Shown here piece after piece: positions 34,330-45,384 of a stretch of DNA of 64,000 nt. Made by a program: the position numbers and the translations under genes. Position 1 is the first letter of the stretch. Every line of letters starts with the position of its first letter. The DNA comes from Siphonodentalium dalli (Eukaryota; Mollusca; Scaphopoda; Gadilida; Siphonodentaliidae). Location: positions 42,103,797-42,167,796 of the forward strand of contig CP136061.1 of the NCBI GenBank assembly GCA_032622095.1, written 5' to 3'. Under the pieces are notes generated by a model. That model was not told the origin of the DNA and made no database searches. It saw only the letters and a program-made list of their open reading frames with translations.

Positions 34330-35880
34330 ACAGTCCAAGTTCAACAGTGTTCAAAATATTATTTTTATAAGTACAGTGTATAATACATTTTTCCTTAAAG
34401 AAAGTCTGAACACTGAACTACATGGATATATGTCCCGCTTTGTAAAACAAAAGTAGGAAAGGGGTTAACTTTTTGGTCGCCTCCCGACGTATAATGTGCT
34501 TGCCCGATTAGTCACGCATGAAATCTCCCCTTATAACCAGCTGCACTTGATTGGAATGCCTCAGTTTTATTTCCTATTGCATAGCCGCCGGATGTCTAAG
34601 GGAGTATCTCTCTGAATTTCGAGTTTCACCCAACTCGACAAATTCAATTTGTCGATACAATACTAGCTTTCTTGTTGCCTGCCCATTCGTTTTTATAATT
34701 ATCGGTTTAGAATACATAGACCGTTTCGCTTCAAACATACAATTGTTCCGTGTTTTCAAAAAGCCGATAATACTGCTGAATTATTTGCGTCTTTGAATTG
34801 ACAAATTCGCCATAGAATGGCCACCGTAACAATGACTTATAATGCACATAGATTATTGTGAGAAGTACGTCTATGGAATTATTATAGAGCCTATAAGGTA
34901 TGATAGAATTGGTAAGACGCTATACGCCACGTGGTTCGCTACCTGAAGTCTCCTAATTTCGTGCAAACATTATTAAACTCGTGGCATTTCAACTACAGTT
35001 CAGTGTGAACGGCATCCTTTAGCGGAAAAATAACTTTTTCTTGGCTAGTATGATATCTAATACTACTTTAATGGAAGTTGAACTATATAAGAGAATATTT
35101 ATACATCTTCTATTTGTCCAAAGCAATACACTTCTCGATTAATTTTGGCTTTAAAACTTAAGAGATACAATATTTTTTCAAAATAAGTAAAATATATATC
35201 TCCTAGAAGTATCTTGCCCACTGAACTATATGGTATATTCCCCAATTTAACTAGGAAGGGTTAACAAACCCCTGAGTTGAAAATGGTACGAAAATTCTAT
35301 GGTTCATTTTATCATGGTTCATGACCTCCTGTAATATCCGACCACGTGATTTCCGATCCACCAAAACCAATTGCCGGGCCAATTCATTCTCTTTTTTCTA
35401 GTTAACAAGCTGGAAGGAACATCTCCTACAATCGAAGCTAAGTGTTGACAGTTTTTTTGATTATACAAAAGACAGTTTTGTTTTTGTATTATACAAAAAA
35501 CATTACTTCCTTTGATTATTATTGATTGTATGCAATTGACACAAAGACTACGCGAGCGGACTCGCGCTTTTATAGCGTTTTCATATTGGCTTTGTCAGTT
35601 TGGATGACCCGTTTTGTTTTAATGAAATTTTGTTTTCCATATTTTAAACAGCCGATAAAACATGGCATCTAAGAAGATTTGTTGCCGAAAGACAGAATAA
35701 TAGATGCACATTTGGATATGACTCAAGACGCTCATCGTTTCTTTATAGCAAAAATGTTAACATCAAAATTGACTTTAGACAGTCAGTATAGATTGTTTCT
35801 TGCCGTAAAATTTGGAAAATGTGGTAATCCAGCGCCAAGAATGTTACAATTGCGACAATGAGACTTATGTATGGTCAAGA
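34330..35880. mobile_element. Unclassified element, copies 3 and 4 in series
   Basis: 34330-35020 matches 23100-24000 and 35160-35880 matches 26290-26900. The plus-strand frame at 34551-34796 ends in FASNIQLFRVF, conserved at 23560-23610. The frame at 35679-35861 contains LDMTQDAHRFF, conserved at 26810-26850. Conservation of short peptides on the plus strand in both parts hints at a decayed gene, not identified. Confidence 0.5.
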
Positions 35881-36139
35881 GACTTAACCTATTGCTGAAG
35901 AGAGAATGTATAGCAATCTAATTTAATAAAATGATCAATTCGATGAGGGATGCAGTCTTTTTTTTCTTCAACAGAAACCTACATGTACCGCATCTAAACT
36001 TTTATCTGTGGATAAACTGCCCATTTTTTCTATAGAACTTACTGATTCCAAATCTACTCTGTAAACATATCAGGTGCACCAGAAAAGGAGAAATAATATT
36101 GACATTGACACTTCAAAACCTCATACATGTGCTATAATT

Positions 36140-36300
36140 ACCAGGTCATAAATGGTAAGCTATATACGATGTTAACGAAAACTAACAGGGCGGTCACTCC
36201 CAATGGTAAGCTATAAACGTCGTTAACGATAACTAACAGGGAGTCACTCCCCAATGGTAAGCTATAAACATCATTAACAAACACCAACAGGGAGTCACGT
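36140..36300. repeat. Tandem repeat of about 51 bp, three units
   Basis: 'atggtaagctataaac', 'gttaacgataactaacaggg' and 'agtcactcc' repeat three times. Confidence 0.85.
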
Positions 36301-38240
36301 GGGTGGGAACCAAAAAATAAGATTGATATTAACGACAAGCAGCCCACACAGTAACATGTATTGACAGAACCAAAGAATAAGCAGACAAATCAGCAATTGG
36401 CCATAGAGGTTCTGTTGCAGAAATACATTCAAGGTTAGTAACCATAAGTTATATCCACAATAATAAAGTTTGACCTAAAAGTTAAACATGATAAACCTCC
36501 AAAATGAATCATTAACCCTGAAAAAAGTCCTGATAAATGTCCTTCAAACCTCCATTGTATAGGCTGGTCTCTGCATATATTAATTCAGCCTTGCAAAAAA
36601 AAAATACCTACCAACCTACAAACCCACATAGAAAAATGTGGGTAGGGTGACTGCAAATAGATATTTTTAATTGTGACCTGAGTCGACTCCAGATCACTGA
36701 TTCTATAATCAAATTGCAAAACCATCAAAACTCTATGAAACACATGTTTAAAAGCAACACTGGATAACCCTAAGAAAGGATTCTCATATAAGGATTAAAG
36801 ACTCTGAAGAAAGAAGCTGACTTGGCCACTGGTATGTTTGTATGACCCACATTATGTGAGTAAAGGGGGGATGCCCAATGACATTTGAGTCCATGATAAG
36901 AGGTACCATGTCTTGCCCACCGGAAGCTGACATAAGCTATTGATAGGCAGAGCACTTTGCTGTATAGGCAGTTTCAGAATCAGTCAGAAAGTTGAAATAA
37001 AACAAGCAAGAAAGCCCCACGTCCTCCAGTATATTAGGTACCTAGTTTCCCATATATATCGTACCTGAATTTAAAGGTACACACATTTATAGATAAGTTA
37101 TACATTTCCCAATTAGTATTGGTGTTGTCCCATCCATAACAGTAAAAATTAAGTTAATTTCGCGCAAATAAGATATGTATACTTATACATGATATATCAA
37201 GCACTAACAGTTATTGTGTTCCAAGCGAGTTGAATAGACGCTCTTTATATTGGGTTCATTAGTTATGTGTTTGTTATTTTAATAACATAATTTGTATGTC
37301 CGGTTTCCACACACTATCACAAAAAGGTCGATGAAACACATGTTTAAAAGTAACAAAGGATTTACATAATATTAAATTGAAGACTCTGAACAAAGAAGCT
37401 GATTTGGCCATTGGTATGCCAAGAATTACAAACTTGTATACTACGCTAGTGCCTCGTACATTATGACATATCTATGAAAATATGGCCAACCATTTGAATA
37501 CAATAAACAAGTAAACTAGTACTCACCCGCAACTGGATGCTATCATTCAGGTCGCATTCATCTCGTGACACGTGTTCATGCTATTGTTCAAGGGTTGTGT
37601 AACTGCTTCACAACATTAACTTTATATAAATCACAAATTGAACAGAAGCAGGCATGTGCTCAAGCACTGTGTAACAACATAAACGCTGCTAACAAATGAG
37701 AATGTTTCCCACGGGAGTCATATCGAAAATACAAAAACTTGTCTTCATACAATAATTGCCTATGCTATTGTGTTTTTAACGCCTATTTTGTAAATTTCAT
37801 CTTTACACCCTACTGTGGGTATAAATTTCTACTGTGTGTGTAAATTATCAAATGTCATTTCATGGGTTAAACATTTTTATACCCATAGTAGATCTACATC
37901 GAAGATAGCAAAATAGTTGTTATGATATAAATTATATATGAGAAAAATTACCTGCATTTCAATCAAATGTAGCTTGATAGCTTTGTGTGACCAACATTAT
38001 GTGAGTAAATGGGGGATGCCCAATAGCAGAAGAGTCCACATATAGAGGTACCATGTAGGAAACATATGAATTGGAATACCAAGTGACTGATGACTTAGAA
38101 ACAGGCTAACTCCATGACTATGAGTAATGGACATTTCTTATAGCATCAAGTTTGTGTCTCTCGAGGATACATTTTAAATATAAACAGCGGAGTCATAGAA
38201 TTCGCGAAACAAATCAAAAGTAATAATTATGGCATAAATA
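36300..38240. other. Intronic stretch with internally duplicated blocks
   Basis: 36729-36835 resembles 37330-37425 ('gaaacacatgtttaaaag', 'aagaagctga.ttggcca'), and 36842-36912 resembles 37985-38053 ('cattatgtgagtaaa', 'gggggatgcccaat'). The order is preserved, suggesting one larger old duplication. No coding signal. Confidence 0.55.
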
Positions 38241-38245
38241 AAATA

Positions 38246-38379
38246 CACACATAGTAGCAGAGTGCACCAAATTTTCACCACTTGTGGTAGTTTGAATTTA
38301 ACCACTCACCAAAATGCTCATAGTTAAAACCACAATTCCACTAGTGGTGAAAATTTGGTATTCTCGGCTACTATGGGTG
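38246..38379. mobile_element. 134 bp palindromic MITE with TA flanks
   Basis: TA at 38244-38245 and 38380-38381. Ends CACACATAGTAGC and GCTACTATGGGTG, and inner arms 'accaaattttcaccact' and its complement. A related arm is near 37795-37905. Confidence 0.75.
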
Positions 38380-38439
38380 TACTATATATTTGAACAACTT
38401 GGAATAACACCATTTCAGTAGGAGTCAAAATAACTTGAT

Positions 38440-38691
38440 CAAGCCTTGAAAGAGCGTGTCTGTCATTTGCAGAATGAGGTCCCCAGAGGGTGAATTTAGT
38501 GATGCTACCCCGCATAGTGGGCTAGCATCACCAAATTCACCCTCTGGGGACCTCATTCTGCTTACACCTCAGCAGAATGAGGTTCCCAGAGAGTGAATTT
38601 GGTGATGCTAGCCCGCTGTGGGGTAGCATCACTAAATTCACCCTCTGGGGACCTCATTCTGCAAATGACATGCTCACTATTTCATGGCTTG
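38440..38691. mobile_element. 252 bp CAAGCC foldback MITE
   Basis: Same two-hairpin architecture as 24515-24768. Ends CAAGCCTTGAAAGAG and a diverged complement ending ggcttg. No clear target duplication. Confidence 0.85.
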
Positions 38692-38919
38692 ATTTTATGG
38701 CTGGATATTTATTCAATAGAATTCTTTTAATTGTAATCATGACTTTTTTTTATATGGATCTCAGAATTTGATCTGATAATGGATCTTGGTATAATGAGTA
38801 CTGTATTGCAGATCTTCAGTAGGGCCCTGCAAATCGGGGATTTTATTTCGAATCGAATCGGGTAAGAGATTTGAAATTGAATCGAATCTCAAATCGAATT
38901 GTTATATCAAGTGTATTAA

Positions 38920-39112
38920 CCCTTTCAGTGCCAAGTCCAATTTTTGTATCAACCCATATTTCCTTGATCATTTTTCAAATTTATTGATTATAATAATGTG
39001 ATACATTGATGGAAAGAGCTCTTAGATGTATCACATTATTATAATCAATAAATTTGAAAAATGATCAAGGAAATATGGGTTGATACAAAAATCGGACTTG
39101 GCACTAAAAGGG
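38920..39112. mobile_element. P3 TTAA MITE nested in hAT element
   Basis: TTAA at 38916-38919 and 39113-39116. A long hairpin like 16170-16376 with a shorter loop. Confidence 0.9.
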
Positions 39113-39347
39113 TTAACAGTGAAGAGGCGGATGAGTTTGGTAAACACTTAAATTGGTAGCTGTTACGAACCGAAAACTTATTAATAACTGATCGCCAATG
39201 GATTGTATATTACCTAACAATATAAAACTTATTAATAACTGATCGCCAATGGATTGTATATTACCTAACAATATTAATGTGTCTTCTGTGCAAAATGCAT
39301 GCAGCTCATTTTCCTAATAAATACTGATGGATGTGAATCTTTGAAGG

Positions 39348-39500
39348 ATAGGATAGGATAGGATATTTTATTTAAATATACACATATTAATGCATAATAC
39401 ATTTGACAAATATTATGTTGTATATTCGAGGGGTGGCATAGTCAGGCTAGACTGTCTTACTGCCACCCCCTTATGCGATAAGTGGTGGATGGGGAGTAAC
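39348..39500 (-). mobile_element. Retroposon 3' end with (TATCC)n tail
   Basis: On the minus strand a unique segment ends in AAATAAAATATCCTATCC repeated, the layout of a LINE or SINE 3' end. The body beyond about 150 bp is not identifiable. Confidence 0.4.
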
Positions 39501-40455
39501 TCATACAATGTGCTTTCAAACTTTTTAGTCATCAAACTTCATCGATCTCAGTGTTGTACTGAAATCTGCCATTTGAACTATATTGTGCTGAACTCCTTGA
39601 CCTATGGCAGTATACCGGTATATGGGATGGAGACTTGTGAGGTTTTCCGAATGACTTTGGCTGTAATTCCCTTGTGACATTCAACTCCTGGAATCCCGGA
39701 GTCATGTTCGGTTTACATCATTCTTACTGAGATTATAATTTGGCGGTCTATTTATAGATCATTTGCGACAGTGTTATCTCTCTGTGCACACGTTCGCTAC
39801 TATTGCAAAGTTTTTTAACACAAGAGCAATGTTGTAAGTACTCAAGCTGTTGTCTATTGAAACCATTGGAATGCAGTCAATGTACCTGAGAGAACAGATT
39901 CAATAAAATTTGAATCATGACAGCCAACTTCAAATCAAATTGAATCAGACAAACGACTCCGAAATCGCATCGAATCAATTCGCAGGGCCCTAATCTTCAG
40001 ATAATCTGCCAAACTCATTGCTAAAAATGAGGGATATGAAATGGAACTGGAATAAGTGTTATCAGCAAACTTGCTAATTGCTGATCCTAGTCAAGTTAAA
40101 TACACACCCACATATAAATAATGGGTCTGATTACTTGTTGTAGACTTTTTATTCCAGAACTGCAGGCTTCCACATAAGTAGCGTCAATCAGAACTCAATA
40201 ATAGTAGCAACAAGATAATAGTTTCCAATTGAAATGATTAATGTAGCACGACGTGTATAATTTTGGGGAAGACTGAAAACGTTCCCCGAGATATGAAAAA
40301 GTGGCCAGAAATACAATCGACTCAGTATCACTTTGAATACTCAAGTCTCAGATTTAAAATGGTAAATTCATGATATTGTCACATTTTAATGATCGAAGTC
40401 AGTCGAAGTGGGTAAATAAATACATATAAAAAATATAATTTTAATAAATACTTAC

Positions 40456-40611
40456 CTGCCAAATAAAGTAGAGACAGTTGTTGATGACGGGTAGGAGGTG
40501 ATCTGGAGTCAGAACAGTCATTTCTCGAATCGACTGATTTATCATTTTAAATGCTGCAAGCCTCTTAATGTAATCAGGCTCATCCAACCGCTTATCCTCC
40601 CACGAGTTTAA
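40456..40611 (-). CDS. UTP20: UTP20 exon 12 of window
   Basis: 156 bp, 52 codons, phase 0. The acceptor is TTTTGCAG before TTAAACT and the donor is TGGCAG followed by GTAAGT. It encodes LNSWEDKRLDEPDYIKRLAA, then a helix with NQSIREM and a second with LLPVINNCLYFIWQ. S-W-x-x-[KR]-R-L-D-E-P-D-Y is the clearest UTP20 signature in the window. The next exon is about 36 kb downstream. A diverged copy of its first part lies at 40721-40785. Confidence 0.93.
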
Positions 40612-40720
40612 CTGCAAAAACAGGTTTGATCAATATCTGAGACAACACTGTCACAACAGTCCATAGGTCAATATGATGTATGGCAGTATGCCGGTATTAT
40701 TTATTCATTTCTGACAAACA

Positions 40721-40785
40721 ACTGATTTATCAACTCTGTTAGTCTCTTTATGTAATCTGAATCAACCAATCTATTATCGTCCCAA
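40721..40785 (-). repeat. Decayed copy of exon 12 first half
   Basis: This follows 40533-40603 with ordered matches (plus-strand blocks actgatttatca, ctctt, atgtaatc, ccaa, ttatc, tccca). The acceptor end is not recognisable. It lies about 110 bp from the exon, next to the start of the 68 bp satellite. Confidence 0.7.
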
Positions 40786-40899
40786 TGGCCAAAAAGATTA
40801 CGATCTCGCACAAGCTGATCACTTTGATGGGGATCAATATTCCCTGCACCATTTATAATAAATATTGATGAGTAGTTATCCCATAGGAAATGTTCAGAT

Positions 40900-42570
40900 A
40901 ATAAGTTTAACCCTTTCTATACTAAAGTGTCATTGATGAGTAGTTATTATTCCATAGGAAATATTCAGATAATAAGTTTAACCCTTTCTATACTAAAACA
41001 TCATTGATGAGCATTTATCCCATAGGGAATGTTCAGATAATAAGTCTAACCCTTTCAGTTTAACCCTTTCTATACTAAAACATTATCAATGAGTAGTTCT
41101 CCATAGGAAATGTTCAAGTTTAACCCTTTCTATACTAAAGCACCATTGATGAGTAGTTATCCCATAAGAAATGTTCAGATAATAAGTTTAACCCTTTCTA
41201 TACTAAAGAATCATTGATGAGTAGTTAACACATAGGAAATGTTGAGATAACAAGTTTAACCCTTTCTATACTAAAGCATCATTGATGAGTAGTTATCCCA
41301 TAGGAAATGTTCAGATAATAAGTTTAATCCTTTCTATACCAAAGGATTATTGATGAGTAGTTATCCCATAGGCAAATGTTCAGCTAATAAGTTTAACCCT
41401 TATATGCTGAAGCATCATTGATGGTAAGTTATCCCATAGGAATTGTTCAGATAAGTTTAACCCTTCTTATACTAAAGCATCATTGATGAGTAGTTATCAC
41501 ATATGAAATGTTCAGATAATAAGTTTTAACCCTTTCTATACTAAAGCATCATTGAGGGAATGTAATCCCATAGGAAATGTTCAAATAATAAGTTTTAACC
41601 CTTTCTATACTAAAGCATCATTGAGGGAATGTAATCCCATAGGAAATGTTCAGATAATAAGTTTAACCCTGTCTATACTAAAGCACCATTGATGAGGAGT
41701 TATCCCTGAGGAAATGTTCAGATAATAAGTTTAACCCTTTCTATACTAAAGAATCATTGATGAGTAGTTATCACATAGGAAATGTTGAGATAATAAGTTT
41801 AACCCTTTTTATACTAAAACATCATTGATGAGGAGTTATCCCATAGGAAATGTTGAAATAATAAGTTTAATCCTTTCTACACTAAAGCATCATTGATGAG
41901 GAGTTATCCCATAGGAAATGTTGAAATAATAAGTTTAACCCTTTCTACACTAAAGCATCATTGATGAGGAGTTATCCCACAGAAAATGTTGAAATAATAA
42001 GGTTAACCCTTTCTATACTAAATCATCATTGATGAGGAGTTATCCCACAGAAAATGTTGAAATAATAAGGTTAACCCTTTCTATACTAAATCATCATTGA
42101 TGAGGAGTTATCCCTGAGGAGATGTTCAGATAATAAGTTTAAACCTTTCTATACTAAAACATTATTGATGAGTAGTTATCCCATAGGAAATGTTCAGATA
42201 ATAAGTTTAACCCTTTCTGTACAAAATCATCATTGATGAGTAGTTATCCCATAAGAAATGTTCAGATAATAAGTTTAACCATCCTTTCTATACCAAAGTA
42301 TTAGTGATGAGTAGTTATCCCATAGGGAAATGTTCAGATGATAAGTTTAACCCTTATATGCTGAAGCATCATTGATGGGAAGTTATCCCATAGGAATTGT
42401 TCAGATAAGTTTAACCCTTCTTATACTAAAGCATCAATGATTAGTAGTTATCACATATGAAATGTTCAGATAATAAGTTTTAACCCAGTCTATACTAAAG
42501 CATCATTGAGGGAATGTTATCCCATAGAAATGTTCAGTTAATAAGTTTAACCCTTTCTGTAATAAATATT
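40900..42570. repeat. 68 bp satellite in intron 11-12, about 24 units
   Basis: Core 'taagtttaaccctttctata', 'ctaaagcatcattgatgag' and 'agttatcccataggaaatg'. Units differ at a few sites and some are truncated. The same satellite (66 bp form) occupies 55690-56600 in another intron of the gene. Confidence 0.9.
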
Positions 42571-42892
42571 CATAAGAATATGTTCAGATATTAAGTTCAA
42601 CAAACGACCAACATTTCCTCCAACAGAGAATATGAATTCTTCTGAACTTTTTTTGTCTGTCTGTCATCTGTTTTCATTACCTGAACATCCCTTCAAATGA
42701 ACAATGGACTATTCCAATGTATACTTTTGTAACTGAATGGGAGAATCCATTTAGTAAATAGAGGGTTAAGATACCAGTCAACAGAAGCTTCAGCCACTAG
42801 AACAATTTTTCCTTCAAATGAAAACAGAAATTCAGCTAAATAAGTCATAAATTAAATAAGGCAAACAATTGTTTAGGCAAACAATTGTTTAA

Positions 42893-43150
42893 CCCTCTCA
42901 TGATGGGAGCCGCGCTGATGCAACATTAAAGATCCTGTGCCAGTGCATTCTCTTATATATGTGAGTCTGCCAAAGGGAGCCTCGCATCTATAAGAAATTT
43001 CACTGGCTTACAAGGTTAAGGTAATTATTGTTAGGTCAATGCATAACTCTCTTATATATGCAAATCACCCTCTGGGAGACTCACATATATAAGAAAATGC
43101 ATTGGCACAGGGTTTTTGCAAAATTTCAGGAAGCTTCAGTGATTAAGGGT
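42893..43150. mobile_element. TTAA MITE, family P2
   Basis: Left TTAA 42889-42892 with CCCTCTCATGATGGGAGC; the right end near 43150 is mutated (ttaagggtaac). Two palindromes inside, both with substitutions. The exon 11 donor is about 65 bp away. Confidence 0.8.
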
Positions 43151-43214
43151 AACCCAAATTCACATTGACCATATTTTTGAGTCTGTTCAAATCTAAAAAT
43201 CATATTTTACTCAC

Positions 43215-43268
43215 CTGAGATATATTCTCAGTGACTGCTTCAAGTTCCTTATCATCATGGGCTATGGT
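43215..43268 (-). CDS. UTP20: UTP20 exon 11 of window (54 bp microexon)
   Basis: 18 codons in phase 0: TIAHDDKELEAVTENISQ. The acceptor is TTTCCAG before ACCATAG and the donor is TCTCAG followed by GTGAGT. It bridges ILK of exon 10 to LNSWEDKR of exon 12, and both neighbours are phase 0 here, so skipping it would stay in frame. Its splice sites are close to consensus on both sides. Confidence 0.85.
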
Positions 43269-43364
43269 CTGGAAACAAGGAACATCACTAAATAGAGGTC
43301 AATACCATTTAATAGAGGTCAACATCACTTCATAGAGGTCAATACCAGCCTAAAAGGAGACATG

Positions 43365-43500
43365 AGCGTCTCCCTAAATATGTCACTTCTCCCTAAAATG
43401 TGTCACTTCTCCTTAAAATGTGTCACTTCTCCCTAAAATGTGTCACTCATCTCTAAAATGTGTCACTTATCCATAAAATGTATCACCTCTCCCTATTTTT
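43365..43500. repeat. 20 bp tandem repeat
   Basis: 'ctccctaaaatgtgtcactt' repeated about six times with drift. Confidence 0.85.
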
Positions 43501-43548
43501 TGTCCTAGAGAAAAGCGACTTCTCCCGGGACTAGTCTTGAGAATTTAA

Positions 43549-43741
43549 CCCTTTTATGATGGGAGCTGTGCTGGTGCAGCATTAAAGTTCCTGTGCCAGT
43601 GCATTCTCTTATAGGTATGAGTCTCCAATATATAATAGAATGCACTGGATTACAAGGTCAAGGTAAATATCATTAGGCCAATGTATTCTCTTATATCCCT
43701 ACAATATCGTAAAATTTCGGGAATCTCCAGTCATAGAAGGG
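43549..43741. mobile_element. TTAA MITE, family P2, internally deleted
   Basis: TTAA 43545-43548 and 43742-43745; ends CCCTTTTATGATGGGAGCTG and ctccagtcatagaaggg. Part of the second palindrome is missing. Confidence 0.85.
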
Positions 43742-44062
43742 TTAAACAGGAAAAGTCACTTCTCCCTATGAGATTATTAGGGAGTAATTGACTGTTACCA
43801 TGGAGAAGTCATAAAGGCTGAAGTTCAATTTGCTCCTTAACATTACCTTTGTGTGATCCAATAAGTATTATGCAATACAAGATCCCATTTATAATACCAA
43901 TATAACGAGTAAGTGGCCCTTATAGTCGGCAAATACACTTCAAATATGCCGATTTGAAATATACAAATTGGTATATGGGACAACAATATAGGGAGAAGTG
44001 GAACATTTTAATGAGAAGATGTCTCTCATATTCCAGAAAGAATAACTCCAAATAGTGATCTA

Positions 44063-44488
44063 TTACCTACCTTTAATATTTCACATAGAAGTGTTCTATT
44101 ACCTACCTTTAATATTCACACAGAAATTTTTGATTCTTCAATCTGATTCCTACCTTTAATATTTCACATAGAAGTGTTCGATTCTTCAATCTATTACCTA
44201 CCTTTAATATTACACATAGAAGTGTTTGATTCTTCAATCTATTACCTACCTTTAATATTTCACATAGAAGTTTTTGATTCTTCAATCTGATACCTACCTT
44301 TAATATTTCACATAGAAGTGTTCTATTCTTCAATCTATTACCTACCTTTAATATTTCACATAGAAGTTTTTGATTCTTCAATCTATTACCTACCTTTAAT
44401 ATTTCACATAGAAGTTTTTGATTCTTCAACTATTACATACCTTTAATATTTCACATAGAAGTGTTTGATTCTTCAATCTATTACCTAC
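44063..44488 (-). repeat. Exon 10 donor-side 48 bp minisatellite
   Basis: About nine units of 48-49 bp (shorter at the outer end) read on the minus strand as exon 10 end (CTTCTATGTGAAATATTAAAG), donor GTAGGTAAT and a short spacer. Because 48 is divisible by three, the array reads open for about 106 codons as a repeated LLCEILKVGNRLKN-like peptide. Read-through from the real exon would stop after one unit, because the nearest unit has lost a T (44427-44440) and shows an in-frame TGA. Donors are nearly all intact; one reads GTATGT. Confidence 0.9.
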
Positions 44489-44558
44489 CTTTAATATTTC
44501 ACATAGAAGTGTTCGATTCTTTCTTCCTGCTATTCTTGCAAGTAGTTCAGAGAGCTTT
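44489..44558 (-). CDS. UTP20: UTP20 exon 10 of window
   Basis: 70 bp, one base plus 23 codons. The acceptor is ATTTTCAG before AAAGCTC and the donor is TTAAAG followed by GTAGGT. It encodes KLSELLARIAGRKNRTLLCE and ILK; the R..LLC motif is typical of this part of UTP20. The last ~31 bp and the donor recur about nine more times at 44063-44488. Confidence 0.88.
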
Positions 44559-45384
44559 CTGAAAATAACAAAACCAGTATTTATCACACAGCAGAGAAAT
44601 ATTGTGATAGATCAACTCCTTGGCTAGATAAACGATAAGTACATTGACTCCAACATTCAATAATAAGTGTGCACTCCACAGTGATATCCTGAGTGTGTAG
44701 ATTAACGACATGCATTCTATATAAAGTGTGCACTATACAGTCATTTCCTCAATATGTAGCTGAAAGCTGTAATGCACTTGACTTCACCACCATTTTTTTA
44801 GTCTGCAAGAAGTCACCCTTGGGTTAGGTCACCTCAAATGTATAAAATTGAAACTGAGGCCAGATAAAATTAATGGTTTGTTTCTAGGGATTTTTTTTTC
44901 AAAGTGATGAGGAAGGAAAAAATATATATTTATTATTTATTTTAAATTATTTTTGTGAGGAGGCAGGTATTTATATATAAAGTATTTATTTAAGTCTCGT
45001 ATATCTGGGGGTCCTATTGTCTGGTTCTATTACCCCTTGGAACCATGATAAATCAAAGGTTTTAGTCCTCAATTCAGGTTTAGAAATATATTTTTGATTT
45101 CCCTGACCAAATTAAAAGAGGGTGTCAAGTGAATATTGAATAGGGATTTTCATGCATATCTCCAAAGCTAAACTGGCAAGTGCCAGTGATTGTGGGCGTC
45201 ACTGTTTTAATATTGATAACAATACATATTGTACTATTTAATCCATCTTAGATGTTTGTAGATTTACATGTATTTGTTTGTAGATTTACATGTATTTGTT
45301 GAATTTTTTTAAAAGTAGGTGAAATGTTTTAACTCCAAAAAACAATTATAAAAAACAAATTTATAGCAAGAGTTAATAATTTAC

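Larger units (their letters stand above)
38820..39992. mobile_element. Non-autonomous hAT element, 1,173 bp
   Basis: Ends TAGGGCCCTGCAAATCG and CGCAGGGCCCTA with a perfect 8 bp target duplication ATCTTCAG (38812-38819, 39993-40000). Subterminal AATCGAATC repeats lie at both ends. It contains a nested P3 MITE, a 49 bp tandem duplication (39172-39271) and an antisense retroposon tail with (TAGGA)n at 39348-39370. The 95-codon frame at 39390-39677 shows no transposase motif. Confidence 0.88.

Noticed and set aside
44109-44429. 106-codon minus-strand repeat protein
   Set aside because: It is the exon 10 boundary minisatellite read in frame; GT donors are embedded in every unit, so it is not an independent gene.
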